Under the pieces are notes generated by a model. It saw only the letters and a list, made by a program, of their open reading frames with translations, did not search any database and had not been told where the DNA came from. Position numbers and translations under genes: made by a program. Positions 44,142 through 51,902 of a stretch of 64,000 bases of DNA are shown here, one piece after another. Source of the stretch: Paenibacillus zeisoli (GTDB lineage: Bacteria; Bacillota; Bacilli; Paenibacillales; Paenibacillaceae); the NCBI RefSeq assembly GCF_003994465.1, contig NZ_RZNX01000003.1, positions 124,234 through 188,233 on the forward strand. Direction: 5' to 3'. Position 1 is the first letter of the stretch, and each line of letters opens with the position of its first letter.

Positions 44142-44174
44142 TTTTAAACAATCATTTAAAACGTTTGTTTAAAA
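44142..44174. promoter_or_regulatory. TetR-type operator upstream of the ABC-2/YhgE-type gene
   Basis: TTTTAAACAA (44142-44151) and TTTGTTTAAAA (44164-44174) form a 10-bp inverted repeat around a 12-bp spacer that contains a third TTTAAA. Such A/T-rich palindromes are usual for TetR-family repressors. It lies where a promoter would be, 35 bp upstream of the start codon at 44107. Confidence 0.55.
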
Positions 44175-44238
44175 TATACTGTGCTCTGGTTCTTATGTCA
44201 ATCCATTATAGAAAAAAAGTGTGAGAGGGATCACAAAT

Positions 44239-44267
44239 AAGGAGTACAGGGCTTGCCTGTACTCCTT
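44239..44267 (-). terminator. terminator after the lysE transcript
   Basis: AAGGAGTACAGG (44239-44250) pairs perfectly with CCTGTACTCCTT (44256-44267). On the minus strand TTATTTGTG follows. It ends the unit that contains the LysE gene and the structured element. Confidence 0.75.
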
Positions 44268-44310
44268 GCAAAGCTAGGTGCGCTAACTATGGATATACAG
44301 CTAGTCAGCC

Positions 44311-44461
44311 GTGTGAAATGTTCTTTCGATCGCTGTTGCTCTCAGACTTCTTGAATGAATTTTGAGGTGGTAGAAGTCTGAGAGCAAAGGCGAACGCTTC
44401 CGATGTAGCTTTCTTTCAGAAAGCTTTCAGAACGCTGCGCTTCTCCAGAATCATTTCACAC
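44311..44461 (-). ncRNA. structured repeat element, copy 2 (putative RNA family)
   Basis: A 151-bp element is bounded by perfect 10-bp inverted ends: GTGTGAAATG (44311-44320) and CATTTCACAC (44452-44461). Inside are a perfect 16-bp stem, TTGCTCTCAGACTTCT (44336-44351) with AGAAGTCTGAGAGCAA (44372-44387), and a 7-bp stem GCTTTCT/AGAAAGC (44408-44424). On the minus strand GAAGCGTTCGCCT precedes the long stem and CAGCGATCG follows it, nearly the same words as in copy 1 at 9736-9812, while the stem itself differs by compensating changes. It lies 35 nt past the lysE stop, in the transcribed direction. MITE-like mobile repeat is the alternative reading. Confidence 0.55.
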
Positions 44462-44495
44462 TCTTGCCTAGAAGTCATTCTTAAGCTCAACTTAT

Positions 44496-45113
44496 CTAGC
44501 TTGAAACGATCAACTGAACCGTCATATAGATCGCCACGATCCAAATGACGATGGCTGATATTTTATTAATCAGATTAAGAATTCCTCCGGCTCGGTCCAG
44601 GCTGCCCACCCATCTTCCAGCCGTGGCCAGTGAAGCGAACCAGAGCCAGGACACGGCCATGGTTGTCACGGTAAAGCCCCATTTAGCATTTCCTTCGTAG
44701 CGTAAGGCACTTGTTCCGATTACGCCAACGGTATCCATAATGGCATGAGGATTCAGCAGGGATACGGAGATGGCGAACAGAACCTGCTTGCGAGCAGGCA
44801 GCTTCACGCCATCTGACGATGCTGGCTTCGGTGCGCTGGTCCAGATGGACCATCCCATATAGATCAGAAACAGAATTCCGGCAGCGAACAGGGTCATTTT
44901 CAGCCAAGCCATCGTAAGCAGCAGCAGGGATACCCCATACACCGCCATTAGAATGAGCAGCGAATCACACAAGGAAGCTGCCACCACCACCGGAAGTGTT
45001 CCTGTCCACTTGGATGCGCTGGCACCCTGATTAAATACAAATACATTCTGAACTCCCAGCGGCAAAATAAGCCCCAGAGCCAATACGAATCCGTGTAATA
45101 CGGCTTCTAACAT
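44496..45113 (-). CDS. LysE/ArgO-family amino acid exporter
   Basis: 205 aa with six membrane helices. The N-terminus FVLALGLILPLGVQNVFVFNQGAS carries the LysE-family signature (G..PGP/LG.QN), and the VSLLNPHAIMDTVGVIG loop with Asn-Pro-His is the second conserved motif. The family exports basic amino acids such as lysine and arginine. GGGGGAC precedes the ATG by 6 nt. The gene is followed by the structured element at 44311-44461 and a terminator. Confidence 0.9.
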   Translation of the reverse strand: MLEAVLHGFVLALGLILPLGVQNVFVFNQGASASKWTGTLPVVVAASLCDSLLILMAVYGVSLLLLTMAWLKMTLFAAGILFLIYMGWSIWTSAPKPASSDGVKLPARKQVLFAISVSLLNPHAIMDTVGVIGTSALRYEGNAKWGFTVTTMAVSWLWFASLATAGRWVGSLDRAGGILNLINKISAIVIWIVAIYMTVQLIVSS

Positions 45114-45227
45114 AGTTAGTCCCCCAAATTCATTCTTCTCTAATCAACTATATTAGTGTACCTTCTTCACAGTCAATTTGGCTCCAGTTATTTGGATGGT
45201 TAACAGACCAACCAAATTATACTCAAT

Positions 45228-45275
45228 AGAAACTTCTCAACCACTCTACTTGTGGGGAGAAGGTTTCTTATTTTC
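45228..45275 (+). terminator. hairpin at the left edge of duplication copy A
   Basis: AGAAAC (45228-45233) with GTTTCT (45263-45268), plus inner TTCTC and CCAC/GTGG pairs, then TATTTT. A close copy lies at 47018-47058. In copy B it would end the first propeller transcript; here it may be a leftover of the duplication or an end for upstream transcription. Confidence 0.5.
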
Positions 45276-45327
45276 ATCGAATCCTAACCGTTACATTCGT
45301 TATTAATTGCCTAAGAGCTTTAAAGTC

Positions 45328-45416
45328 GTACTCATATAGTACTTCCCCTCCTTCATCACTCATGCGTACAATAACCCGCTCTCTTTACTTGTAGTACTCA
45401 TATTGGAGTACTACAA
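45328..45416. promoter_or_regulatory. GTACTC palindromes upstream of propeller gene A
   Basis: A short palindrome GTACTCATATAGTAC (45328-45342) and a long perfect one, TTGTAGTACTC-ATATTG-GAGTACTACAA (45389-45416), lie 136-225 bp upstream of the start codon. The shared half-site is GTACTC. Both recur upstream of gene B. They look like protein-binding sites or a structured promoter region. The rest of 45114-45551 shows nothing else recognisable. Confidence 0.6.
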
Positions 45417-45551
45417 GAATTCTGAAAATATGACAAATGAGGGATTTACCATTTTCCGGCAATCCTATTTAATAGTATTAATATGTCATATTTGGAAGCT
45501 TAATAGAATGGCATATTATCTATTTCTTTTATTAAAAGGAGGATTACAGCG

Positions 45552-46940
45552 ATGGTGAATATGAAAACGAAGGCGAAAAAAGGGTTATTATATGGCTTCA
45601 TGGGACTCGTGGTGGCAGCCAGCTCGCTGCCGGGGCAGGTATCGGCAGATAGCGCTAGTCCTGAGATTGTGTGGCAGAAAGGTGCTGGGGATGAGCAACT
45701 CCAGTTGACCGGCATTTTAGAGTCATCCAACCATCAATTGTCCATCGGCGGGTTAAACGGGGATTCAATGAATAGCGAGGGTCGTCTGTTAGGCTACCTT
45801 TCCCGTTGGGATGACCAAGGTAACTCAACATGGAGCAGCAATATTACGTTGGATAATCAAGCGGATATAGATGATGCTCCCAAACCAGTGATTATCTCCG
45901 ATGTCTCCCCTACGAAAGACGGCGGTTACGTGCTCAGCGGAACCTATGTTGATATGATCCCTAAATATTATCCGGCATTCATAACTAAAGTAGATCAGAA
46001 TGGGAAAGTGTTATGGGCGAAAACAGTAAGCGGTGGAAGTTGGGTACGTGTGAATTCGGTAGCTGAAAGTGATGACGGAAGTATCGTGTACACCCTCTCG
46101 CCAGGCGGAATCAATGTACCCATCCCCGCCAAAGTTGGTAAAATTAACGCTTCAGGTCAAACCGAATGGATCAAGTCCAGTGAAGATAGTGGATTTTCTG
46201 GTTTTCTCGATGTAACTAATGCAGATGTAACTCCAGAAGGCGATGTCATTGTATCCGCCAATATTGAAGGTGCGGTCAAACTTTGGAAGCTGAGTCCATC
46301 GGGAGAAACGCTGTGGAATAAGACACTTCAATTGCCGGGACATGTCAAGGCTGTGAATGACGGTTATCTGGTTACTTCTACCCCTGATAGTGGTTCTACA
46401 CAAATTCAAATCCTTAAATTGGACAAAACAGGGAATAAGTTGTGGAAGAATTCATACGATTTCGGTGAAGTTAACCAAGTCAATGAGGATAAAGACGGTT
46501 ATCTGCTTGCGGCCGATCGTGGTCTCTTCCAAATCGATGCCTCCGGCAAGCTGATTTGGTCGAAAGAACTGGGTAAGGTTGCGGAAGCCATCCAAATCGG
46601 CGATAAGGATATCTACGCGCTGGCGGGCAATAAGCTGGTGAAGCTGACCGCTGCTAGTTCAGCCGGATCGGACAACCCGGGAGATCAGGTATCCAGCCTC
46701 AAATTTGACTCCGAGGAGTACAGTATCAGCCGGGGAGACACCTTTGACACGGTCGTAACCTGGTATGACCAGAATGGACAAGCTGTCAATGTAAGCTCCA
46801 GCGCTACCTACAGCTCAAGCCGTCCCGATGTTCTGACCATTGACGCACAAGGCAATATTACGGCTCTCAGCCGGGGAACGGCTGTTATTACGGCCAAGTA
46901 CGGGAATCAGACCGTTTCTGCACTCGTAAGCGTTTATTAA
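45552..46940 (+). CDS. secreted propeller protein with C-terminal Big_2 Ig-like domain, copy A
   Basis: 462 aa. AAGGAGG lies 9 nt before the ATG. Residues 1-32 are a signal peptide (GLLYGFMGLVVAASSLPGQVSADS). Residues about 35-365 repeat a WD/PQQ-like strand pattern: LSRWDDQGNSTWSSNI, ITKVDQNGKVLWAK, VGKINASGQTEWIK, LWKLSPSGETLWNK, ILKLDKTGNKLWKN and LFQIDASGKLIWSK, six similar blades. Residues about 378-462 are a bacterial Ig-like Big_2 domain (SSLKFDSEEYSISRGDTFDT to AVITAKYGNQTVSALVSVY). There is no LPXTG or transmembrane anchor. Probably secreted or wall-associated; the ligand is unknown. It is a tandem duplicate of the next gene. Confidence 0.85.
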   Translation: MVNMKTKAKKGLLYGFMGLVVAASSLPGQVSADSASPEIVWQKGAGDEQLQLTGILESSNHQLSIGGLNGDSMNSEGRLLGYLSRWDDQGNSTWSSNITLDNQADIDDAPKPVIISDVSPTKDGGYVLSGTYVDMIPKYYPAFITKVDQNGKVLWAKTVSGGSWVRVNSVAESDDGSIVYTLSPGGINVPIPAKVGKINASGQTEWIKSSEDSGFSGFLDVTNADVTPEGDVIVSANIEGAVKLWKLSPSGETLWNKTLQLPGHVKAVNDGYLVTSTPDSGSTQIQILKLDKTGNKLWKNSYDFGEVNQVNEDKDGYLLAADRGLFQIDASGKLIWSKELGKVAEAIQIGDKDIYALAGNKLVKLTAASSAGSDNPGDQVSSLKFDSEEYSISRGDTFDTVVTWYDQNGQAVNVSSSATYSSSRPDVLTIDAQGNITALSRGTAVITAKYGNQTVSALVSVY

Positions 46941-47017
46941 ATTAACCCAAGGGCCTTACAGAACGGGAGCAGCGAACTAGCAGGCTCGCCCTGGCAATGC
47001 AAATAGGCTTGCCAAAT

Positions 47018-47065
47018 AGAACCTTCTCAACCACTCTACTTGTGGGGGAAGGTTTCTTATTTTCA
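47018..47065 (+). terminator. hairpin after propeller gene A
   Basis: AGAACCTT (47018-47025) pairs with AAGGTTTCT (one extra base) across an inner CCAC/GTGG stem, followed by TATTTTC. It is the second copy of the 45228 hairpin and is placed to end gene A transcription. Confidence 0.55.
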
Positions 47066-47115
47066 TCGAATCCTAACCGTTACATTCGTCATTAAGTACC
47101 TATGAGCTTTAAAGT

Positions 47116-47207
47116 GTACTCATATAGTACTTCCCCTCCTTCATCACTCATGATTACAATAACCCGCATCACTTTACCTTGTAGTACTCATATAGGAGTA
47201 CTACAAG
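47116..47207. promoter_or_regulatory. GTACTC palindromes upstream of propeller gene B
   Basis: GTACTCATATAGTAC (47116-47130) and CTTGTAGTACTC-ATATAG-GAGTACTACAAG (47178-47207; perfect 12-bp arms) repeat the sites upstream of gene A. The arms and spacing are kept although nearby bases differ, which argues for function. The rest of 46941-47345 is the duplicated upstream region. Confidence 0.6.
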
Positions 47208-47345
47208 GATTCTGAAAATATGACATACGAGGGATTTACCAATTTCTAGTTATCAGTTGTAATAGGATTAATATGACATTTATGGAATTTGAATAGAATG
47301 GCATATTATCCGTTATCTATTCTTTTTATTAAAAGGAGGATTATA

Positions 47346-48746
47346 GTGAAGGTGAACATGAGAACGAGGGTAAGAAAAGGGTTATTGTATGGCTTTATGG
47401 GGCTCCTGATGGGAATCAGCTCGCTGCCTGGGCAAGTGTCTGCGGATAGTTCCAGTCCTGAGATTGTGTGGCAGAAAGAGGCTGGGGATGAGCAAATTCA
47501 ACTGACCGGCATTTTAGAGTCATCCAACCATCAATTGTCTATCGGCGGGTTAAACGGGGTTCGCTCCGGCTACGCGGATCAGGGTTATCAAGCCTTTCTA
47601 TCCCGTTGGGACGACCAGGGTAACTTGACATGGAGCCGCAATATTACATTGGATAATCCTATAGGGGACAAACCAGTGATAATCTCCGATGTCACCCCTA
47701 CGAAAGACGGCGGTTACCTGATCTATGGTGAATATCAAAGTTTTTTCTATAGATATAATCAGGTATTCTTAGCCAAAGCAGATAGGAACGGGGAAGTATT
47801 ATGGGCTAAAAATTTTAGCATGGGCAGCTTCAAAGGTTTGAGCTCTGTAGTTGAAGGTGCTGATGGAAGTCTTGTATTTGCTACTACACTAAGCTATGCA
47901 GGCCAAGTACACTTTATACCTTCCCAAGTTGGTAGAATGAATGCTTCTTCAGGTCAAATCGAATGGACGAACAAGTCTAGTGAAGATAGCGGATTTGCAG
48001 GTGATTTTGCGGCAACTAATGCAGATGTAACTCCAGAAGGCGATATCATTGTATCCGGGAATATTGAAGGTGCGGTCAAACTTTGGAAGCTAAGTCAATC
48101 AGGAGAACTGCTGTGGAGTAAACCGCTTCAATTGCCGGGACAGGTCAAGGCTGTGAATGACGGTTATCTGGTTATCTCTCCCCCTAATTATTATGGTGCT
48201 ACACAGATTGAGATCCTTAAATTGGACAAAGCAGGAAATAAGCAGTGGAGACTTCCATATGACATCGGTAAAGTTAACCAAGTTACTGAGAATGAAGACG
48301 GTTATCTGCTCGCGGCCGCTCGCGGTCTCTTCCAAATCGATGCCTCTGGCAAGCTGCTCTGGTCGAAGGACCTGGGTAAAAAGGTTGCTAAATCCATCCA
48401 AATCGGTAGTCAGGATATCTACGCGGTGGCGGGCAACAAGCTGGTTAAACTGGTCGCTGCTAATTCAGGCGGATCGGACAACCCGGGAGATCCAGTATCC
48501 AGCATCAAATTTGACTCCGAGGAGTACAGTATCAGCCGGGGAGACACCTTTGACACGGTCGTAACCTGGTATGACCAGAATGGACAAGCTGTCAATGTAA
48601 GTTCCAGCGCCACCTACAGCTCAAGTCGTCCCGATGTTCTGACCATTGACGCACATGGCAATATTACCGCGATCAGCCGGGGAACGGCTGTTATTACGGC
48701 CAAGTACGGGAATCAGACCGTTTCTGCACTCGTGAACGTTTATTAA
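47346..48746 (+). CDS. secreted propeller protein with C-terminal Big_2 Ig-like domain, copy B
   Basis: 466 aa from GTG 47346 with AAGGAGG 6 nt upstream (an alternative ATG lies four codons in). The domain order is as in copy A: signal peptide to about residue 34, six-bladed propeller-like region, and Big_2 domain. The Big_2 domain is almost identical to copy A (only a few changes), whereas residues about 60-200 differ widely, including insertions such as RSGYADQGYQAFLSRW. The Ig part and upstream DNA may be kept alike by gene conversion or strong selection, while the propeller face diverges. It ends at a strong terminator. Function unknown. Confidence 0.85.
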   Translation: MKVNMRTRVRKGLLYGFMGLLMGISSLPGQVSADSSSPEIVWQKEAGDEQIQLTGILESSNHQLSIGGLNGVRSGYADQGYQAFLSRWDDQGNLTWSRNITLDNPIGDKPVIISDVTPTKDGGYLIYGEYQSFFYRYNQVFLAKADRNGEVLWAKNFSMGSFKGLSSVVEGADGSLVFATTLSYAGQVHFIPSQVGRMNASSGQIEWTNKSSEDSGFAGDFAATNADVTPEGDIIVSGNIEGAVKLWKLSQSGELLWSKPLQLPGQVKAVNDGYLVISPPNYYGATQIEILKLDKAGNKQWRLPYDIGKVNQVTENEDGYLLAAARGLFQIDASGKLLWSKDLGKKVAKSIQIGSQDIYAVAGNKLVKLVAANSGGSDNPGDPVSSIKFDSEEYSISRGDTFDTVVTWYDQNGQAVNVSSSATYSSSRPDVLTIDAHGNITAISRGTAVITAKYGNQTVSALVNVY

Positions 48747-48756
48747 ATTAACCCAA

Positions 48757-48835
48757 GGGACCTTGCTATGAAGTTCGCCCTGTATCAGGAGGATCCTGAT
48801 GCAGGACGAATTCAGCAAGGTCCCTATTTATTTAC
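48757..48835 (+). terminator. terminator after propeller gene B
   Basis: GGGACCTTGCT (48757-48767) pairs with AGCAAGGTCCC (48814-48824), with an inner ATCAGGA/TCCTGAT stem, then TATTTATTT. The stretch 48836-49016 shows no gene. Confidence 0.85.
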
Positions 48836-49016
48836 CACGTTAATTTCATGTCCTCCCCTGCCGCCGACCATAACGGGGGCCTGCAGGAGTCATCGTATAA
48901 TTTGGTTCTTATCCCCTATACGACAATCAAATTTAAAAGTCTAATACAGCCTCTCCTCTCTACGGGGACGTTAATCCCCTTACGCTGTACAAGTCCACCA
49001 AGTTCTACAGTTTCTT

Positions 49017-49646
49017 TTACAGACGAGGGTTCATGGCAGCAGTGCTCCGTTTCCTGTACACCCAGGTCCATAAAGCCGCGGCTCCAATGAATCCATAGAA
49101 TACCAGATTCGACACTCCGAGGAACACGGCTACCGGCAGTGTATACACCAGAAGGGTCCGTACAGCGGCTTCAAGCAGCAGAGCAGCCCCCCATACTGCG
49201 GTCATAATCCGGAATACCCGCCGTACCTGGGGCTTGTGCCAGCCCTCCTCATATTTCGCCGCGGTCTCGGGAGATACGAATCGCTTGGCCAGACCGTAGA
49301 TCAAAGGTCTGTTCAGCAGGAGTGACAGCAGAAAGGCCGCTCCCACCGCCCCTGTTACAATAGAGCCCCGAACCAGGAGCACCCTTTCATCGCCGCCCAT
49401 AAATGCCAGCAGTGCAGCAAGCACGAACGAACCCAGCATGAGCGAGCCGAACGTGTCGAGCCGCCGGTAACGAGCGAGATACACGATATTCTCGATTAAG
49501 GGAAGAAAAGCTGCCGCCGACAAGGCCGTGAAGCTTGAGAAATGGCGGATCAGCAGCAGATAGACAAGCCAGGGAAGCAGCGCATTCAGAAGCACGGTGA
49601 GAACGATCTGCGGGAGCCATGCACGCCAGGTCAGAGCCGATTTCAT
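49017..49646 (-). CDS. VC0807-type membrane protein
   Basis: 209 aa with about six helices (VLTVLLNALLPWLVYLLLIRH; SIVTGAVGAAFLLSLLLNRPLIYGLAKRFV). The LLNRPLIYGLAKRFVSPETAAKYEEGWHKPQVRRVFR stretch, with the E..W...P..RR pattern, is typical of the VC0807 family of uncharacterised integral membrane proteins. It lies directly after the TetR gene at 49685 (38 bp apart, same strand) and may belong to its regulon. Weak ribosome site. Confidence 0.7.
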   Translation of the reverse strand: MKSALTWRAWLPQIVLTVLLNALLPWLVYLLLIRHFSSFTALSAAAFLPLIENIVYLARYRRLDTFGSLMLGSFVLAALLAFMGGDERVLLVRGSIVTGAVGAAFLLSLLLNRPLIYGLAKRFVSPETAAKYEEGWHKPQVRRVFRIMTAVWGAALLLEAAVRTLLVYTLPVAVFLGVSNLVFYGFIGAAALWTWVYRKRSTAAMNPRL

Positions 49647-49684
49647 GGATATGGATTCACCCGATTCATTAGAAATCTTTCGTC

Positions 49685-50278
49685 TTATTGCAGAGATTTG
49701 AAAAGAAGTGTAAATACATCCTGGGCCTCTAAAGTTAATGCCCCTTCGCCTGCGACTACATTCTGAACTCGTAGTCCGTAGGTGAAAATCATGAACATCC
49801 CCGCCATCTTGGCAGCATTAATCTCTGACGGGATGGCCCCAGCCTGCTGACCAGTAAGGATCCAGCGTTCCGCTGTCGTATGCGTATATTGATACACATC
49901 CCGCAGAATTGCAGCCACCTTAGGGTTATCGGCCAGACTCAGCAAATAGGTAAAAATTTTGTTGGTTACATTATCTTTATCCATGGTCTTCATCATCCCT
50001 GAGGTAATCGCCATGATCGGGGACTTAGCATCCCGTTCCGTTGCCGCGGAGACCGCTTCCTCGAACTGAAAGTTCATGGACTCTATCTTGGATTTCAGGA
50101 TAAGACCGAACAGCTCATCCTTGCCCGATACATAGTGGTAGATGGCTCCCTTGGAAAGACCCGTGCGCTCAATAATGTCCTGAAGCGTTGTTTTTCGGCA
50201 GCCCTTCTCCCGGATTAGTTCTTCAGAAGAATTAAGGATAAGCTGAAAACTTGCGTTATGCGCTGCTGTTTCGTTCAT
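49685..50278 (-). CDS. TetR-family repressor of the membrane-gene cluster
   Basis: 197 aa. Helix-turn-helix at about residues 25-65: RKTTLQDIIERTGLSKGAIYHYVSGKDELF, a textbook TetR sequence. The C-terminal domain is short of recognisable ligand residues (class like YxaF/AcrR). AAGGAGAG lies about 7 nt before the ATG. Four inverted repeats with the core ACCG-N5-CGGT or AACCG-T-CGGTT surround the two genes upstream on the same strand, so these are likely its operators, with autoregulation through the shared transcript. Confidence 0.88.
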   Translation of the reverse strand: MNETAAHNASFQLILNSSEELIREKGCRKTTLQDIIERTGLSKGAIYHYVSGKDELFGLILKSKIESMNFQFEEAVSAATERDAKSPIMAITSGMMKTMDKDNVTNKIFTYLLSLADNPKVAAILRDVYQYTHTTAERWILTGQQAGAIPSEINAAKMAGMFMIFTYGLRVQNVVAGEGALTLEAQDVFTLLFKSLQ

Positions 50279-50340
50279 GTGAATCTCTCCTTGGTTGGGA
50301 GTCGGTCAGATTGACGGCCGGCCTTAATAACCCGCCTGTC

Positions 50341-50820
50341 TCAGCGGTTGGCAGCAGCCGTTCTCTGAAATTCGCCCGGATATTTTACGATTAGATAGAC
50401 TGCCCTGCCCAGCAAAATACCTGCGAGCGAGAACAAGAAAGGAATATACGCATTAGAGCCTGTTAGCTGAACATGTATATGAAGCAGCTGGGTGAAGCCG
50501 AAGCTGACAATGAACCGGACTGGAATGGACAACAGCCAGATGCCCAAGGTTACCAAGGAGCCCCGCCTCATATACACACCGTCCTGTTCGAACACCCGGA
50601 TGAACCTTCCCTCATACATCCCTACGGCTGCGCCCATGGCGAGACTTAGAAGAAGGGATGCTATTTCACCGCCACCCAGCGACAGCTGGGTGACCATATA
50701 TCCGCCATAGCAGACCAGCAGAAGCGGGAAAGTTACAAGCCCTGCGGAAATGGGACGGGGAGTAAGCTGTCTTTTTGTAATTACGATCACGGCTAAAAGC
50801 ACAATCCAAATGTAGTTCAT
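50341..50820 (-). CDS. small membrane protein, weakly CcdC-like
   Basis: 159 aa with four or five helices (MNYIWIVLLAVIVIT; LVTFPLLLVCYGGYMVTQL; LLSLAMGAAVGMYEG; IPFLFSLAGILLGRAVYLIV). GRFIRVFEQDGVYMRRGSLVTLG resembles the short strand-like loop in CcdC (DUF1453) proteins. AGGAGGA precedes the ATG by 8 nt, and a TetR operator sits just upstream (50848-50858). Function unknown. Confidence 0.6.
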   Translation of the reverse strand: MNYIWIVLLAVIVITKRQLTPRPISAGLVTFPLLLVCYGGYMVTQLSLGGGEIASLLLSLAMGAAVGMYEGRFIRVFEQDGVYMRRGSLVTLGIWLLSIPVRFIVSFGFTQLLHIHVQLTGSNAYIPFLFSLAGILLGRAVYLIVKYPGEFQRTAAANR

Positions 50821-50847
50821 AGGTTCATATCCTCCTCATTATATACC

Positions 50848-50858
50848 AACCGTCGGTT
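50848..50858. promoter_or_regulatory. operator 1 of the TetR cluster
   Basis: AACCGTCGGTT is a perfect palindrome within ACCAACCGTCGGTTTGT. It lies between the two membrane genes, 28 bp upstream of the 50341-50820 start. It shares the ACCG/CGGT halves with operators 2-4 but has a shorter centre. Confidence 0.5.
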
Positions 50859-50861
50859 TGT

Positions 50862-51419
50862 TTAAAGCGAAGCTGTTATAACAGACTGATCTGTCCGGGT
50901 GTCTCCCTGAGCGGCCGCTGCCCGAAGCGTTCTTCTATAGCTGATAAACATGAACAAACGCCATAAAAAGGTCAATAGCACCAGCACTGCAATATACTCG
51001 GCAAGCATTAACTCGATATCCGGACGGTGCTGTGCACTCAGGATCGGGTGACTATGGAAGATCCGGTCACGGATGGTGTAACGAAGGTAAGGGAATCCGA
51101 ATAAGAAGATGTAGAATGCTGCATTCGGCTTGAATTTGATCGTGCCATCAGCCGCGGCTTGGAACTTCGTTGTCAGGATATAAGGCAGCGAAAGCAGGAT
51201 GCCCAGTCCTAGTGTCCATGCCAGCTGCTCCCAGGTTCCTCGCTCAATCATACGGTAGACAATCCACGGAAGCGGTGCGAACAGGAGCCAGTCTCCCAGC
51301 AGCAGATTGAGTCCTTTCCCTTGTACCGGCCTTCTAGTCTGCCGAAACTGCTTCAACGTCATCCAGATAATTAAGGCCCACACTCCGTATCCAATTAAAT
51401 CCCATTGCTGTTGTGTCAT
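50862..51419 (-). CDS. membrane protein, CcdC-like (DUF1453-related)
   Basis: 185 aa from ATG 51417-51419, with AAAGGAG 9-10 nt upstream; the frame's first ATG, 3 codons before, is too near that site. Helices: GYGVWALIIWMTLKQF, LAWTLGLGILLSLPYIL, YIAVLVLLTFLWRLFMFISY. KFQAAADGTIKFKPNAAFYIFLFGFPYLRYT matches the CcdC-style loop then helix, and LWRLFMFISYRRTL ends like the CcdC gene at 26588. First gene of the cluster, preceded by three operators. Function unknown. Confidence 0.6.
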   Translation of the reverse strand: MTQQQWDLIGYGVWALIIWMTLKQFRQTRRPVQGKGLNLLLGDWLLFAPLPWIVYRMIERGTWEQLAWTLGLGILLSLPYILTTKFQAAADGTIKFKPNAAFYIFLFGFPYLRYTIRDRIFHSHPILSAQHRPDIELMLAEYIAVLVLLTFLWRLFMFISYRRTLRAAAAQGDTRTDQSVITASL

Positions 51420-51486
51420 CTTTATCATTCTCCTTTAAAATAGATATTTGTCTGACTAATCGTGTATCGCCAACTGCTGCGGTATT

Positions 51487-51503
51487 ATACCGACTGACGG
51501 TAT
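51487..51503. promoter_or_regulatory. operator 2 of the TetR cluster
   Basis: ATACCGACTGACGGTAT: ATACCG and CGGTAT are inverted around a 5-bp centre. It lies 68 bp upstream of the 50862-51419 start codon. Confidence 0.65.
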
Positions 51504-51646
51504 GTAGGTACTAAATGATTTTCTCTATACCTGCTCGATCATCCTGTTGAGGCATGGATTATGATTGGTGAAAGAAATTGTGTTTTATAGAAATATTGTT
51601 GTTGATGTACCGGCTGTGATTGAGATAAGTTATTCAACCCTTATGC

Positions 51647-51696
51647 AAACCGCCGGTCGGTTTATGCAATAATAATATTATACCGACCGGCGGTCT
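51647..51696. promoter_or_regulatory. operators 3 and 4 of the TetR cluster
   Basis: AAACCGCCGGTCGGTTT (51647-51663) and ATACCGACCGGCGGTCT (51680-51696) share ACCG-N5-CGGT with operator 2. Their centres are 33 bp apart, about three turns, flanking an A/T-rich TAATAATATTATA that could hold a promoter -10. They lie 230-280 bp upstream of the membrane gene and 200-250 bp upstream of the exosporium-like gene, so they may control either. The rest of 51420-51902 shows nothing else. Confidence 0.7.
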
Positions 51697-51902
51697 GTCA
51701 AGCGAGTTTTGTTATTTTTTTAAAAGTTGCCTCGGTTAGTCAAAGTACCGTCTTTACTTCATGCCGAAACTATGGAGTAGGTGTTCTCCTTACAGCGGAT
51801 TATCATTCTATCAAAATTCAACTTTTATAGTAAGTTGATCGTCCACTCCGAATCTATCTACCAGCATATCATACAGTATATTCCAATAAGGAGATGATAT
51901 TA

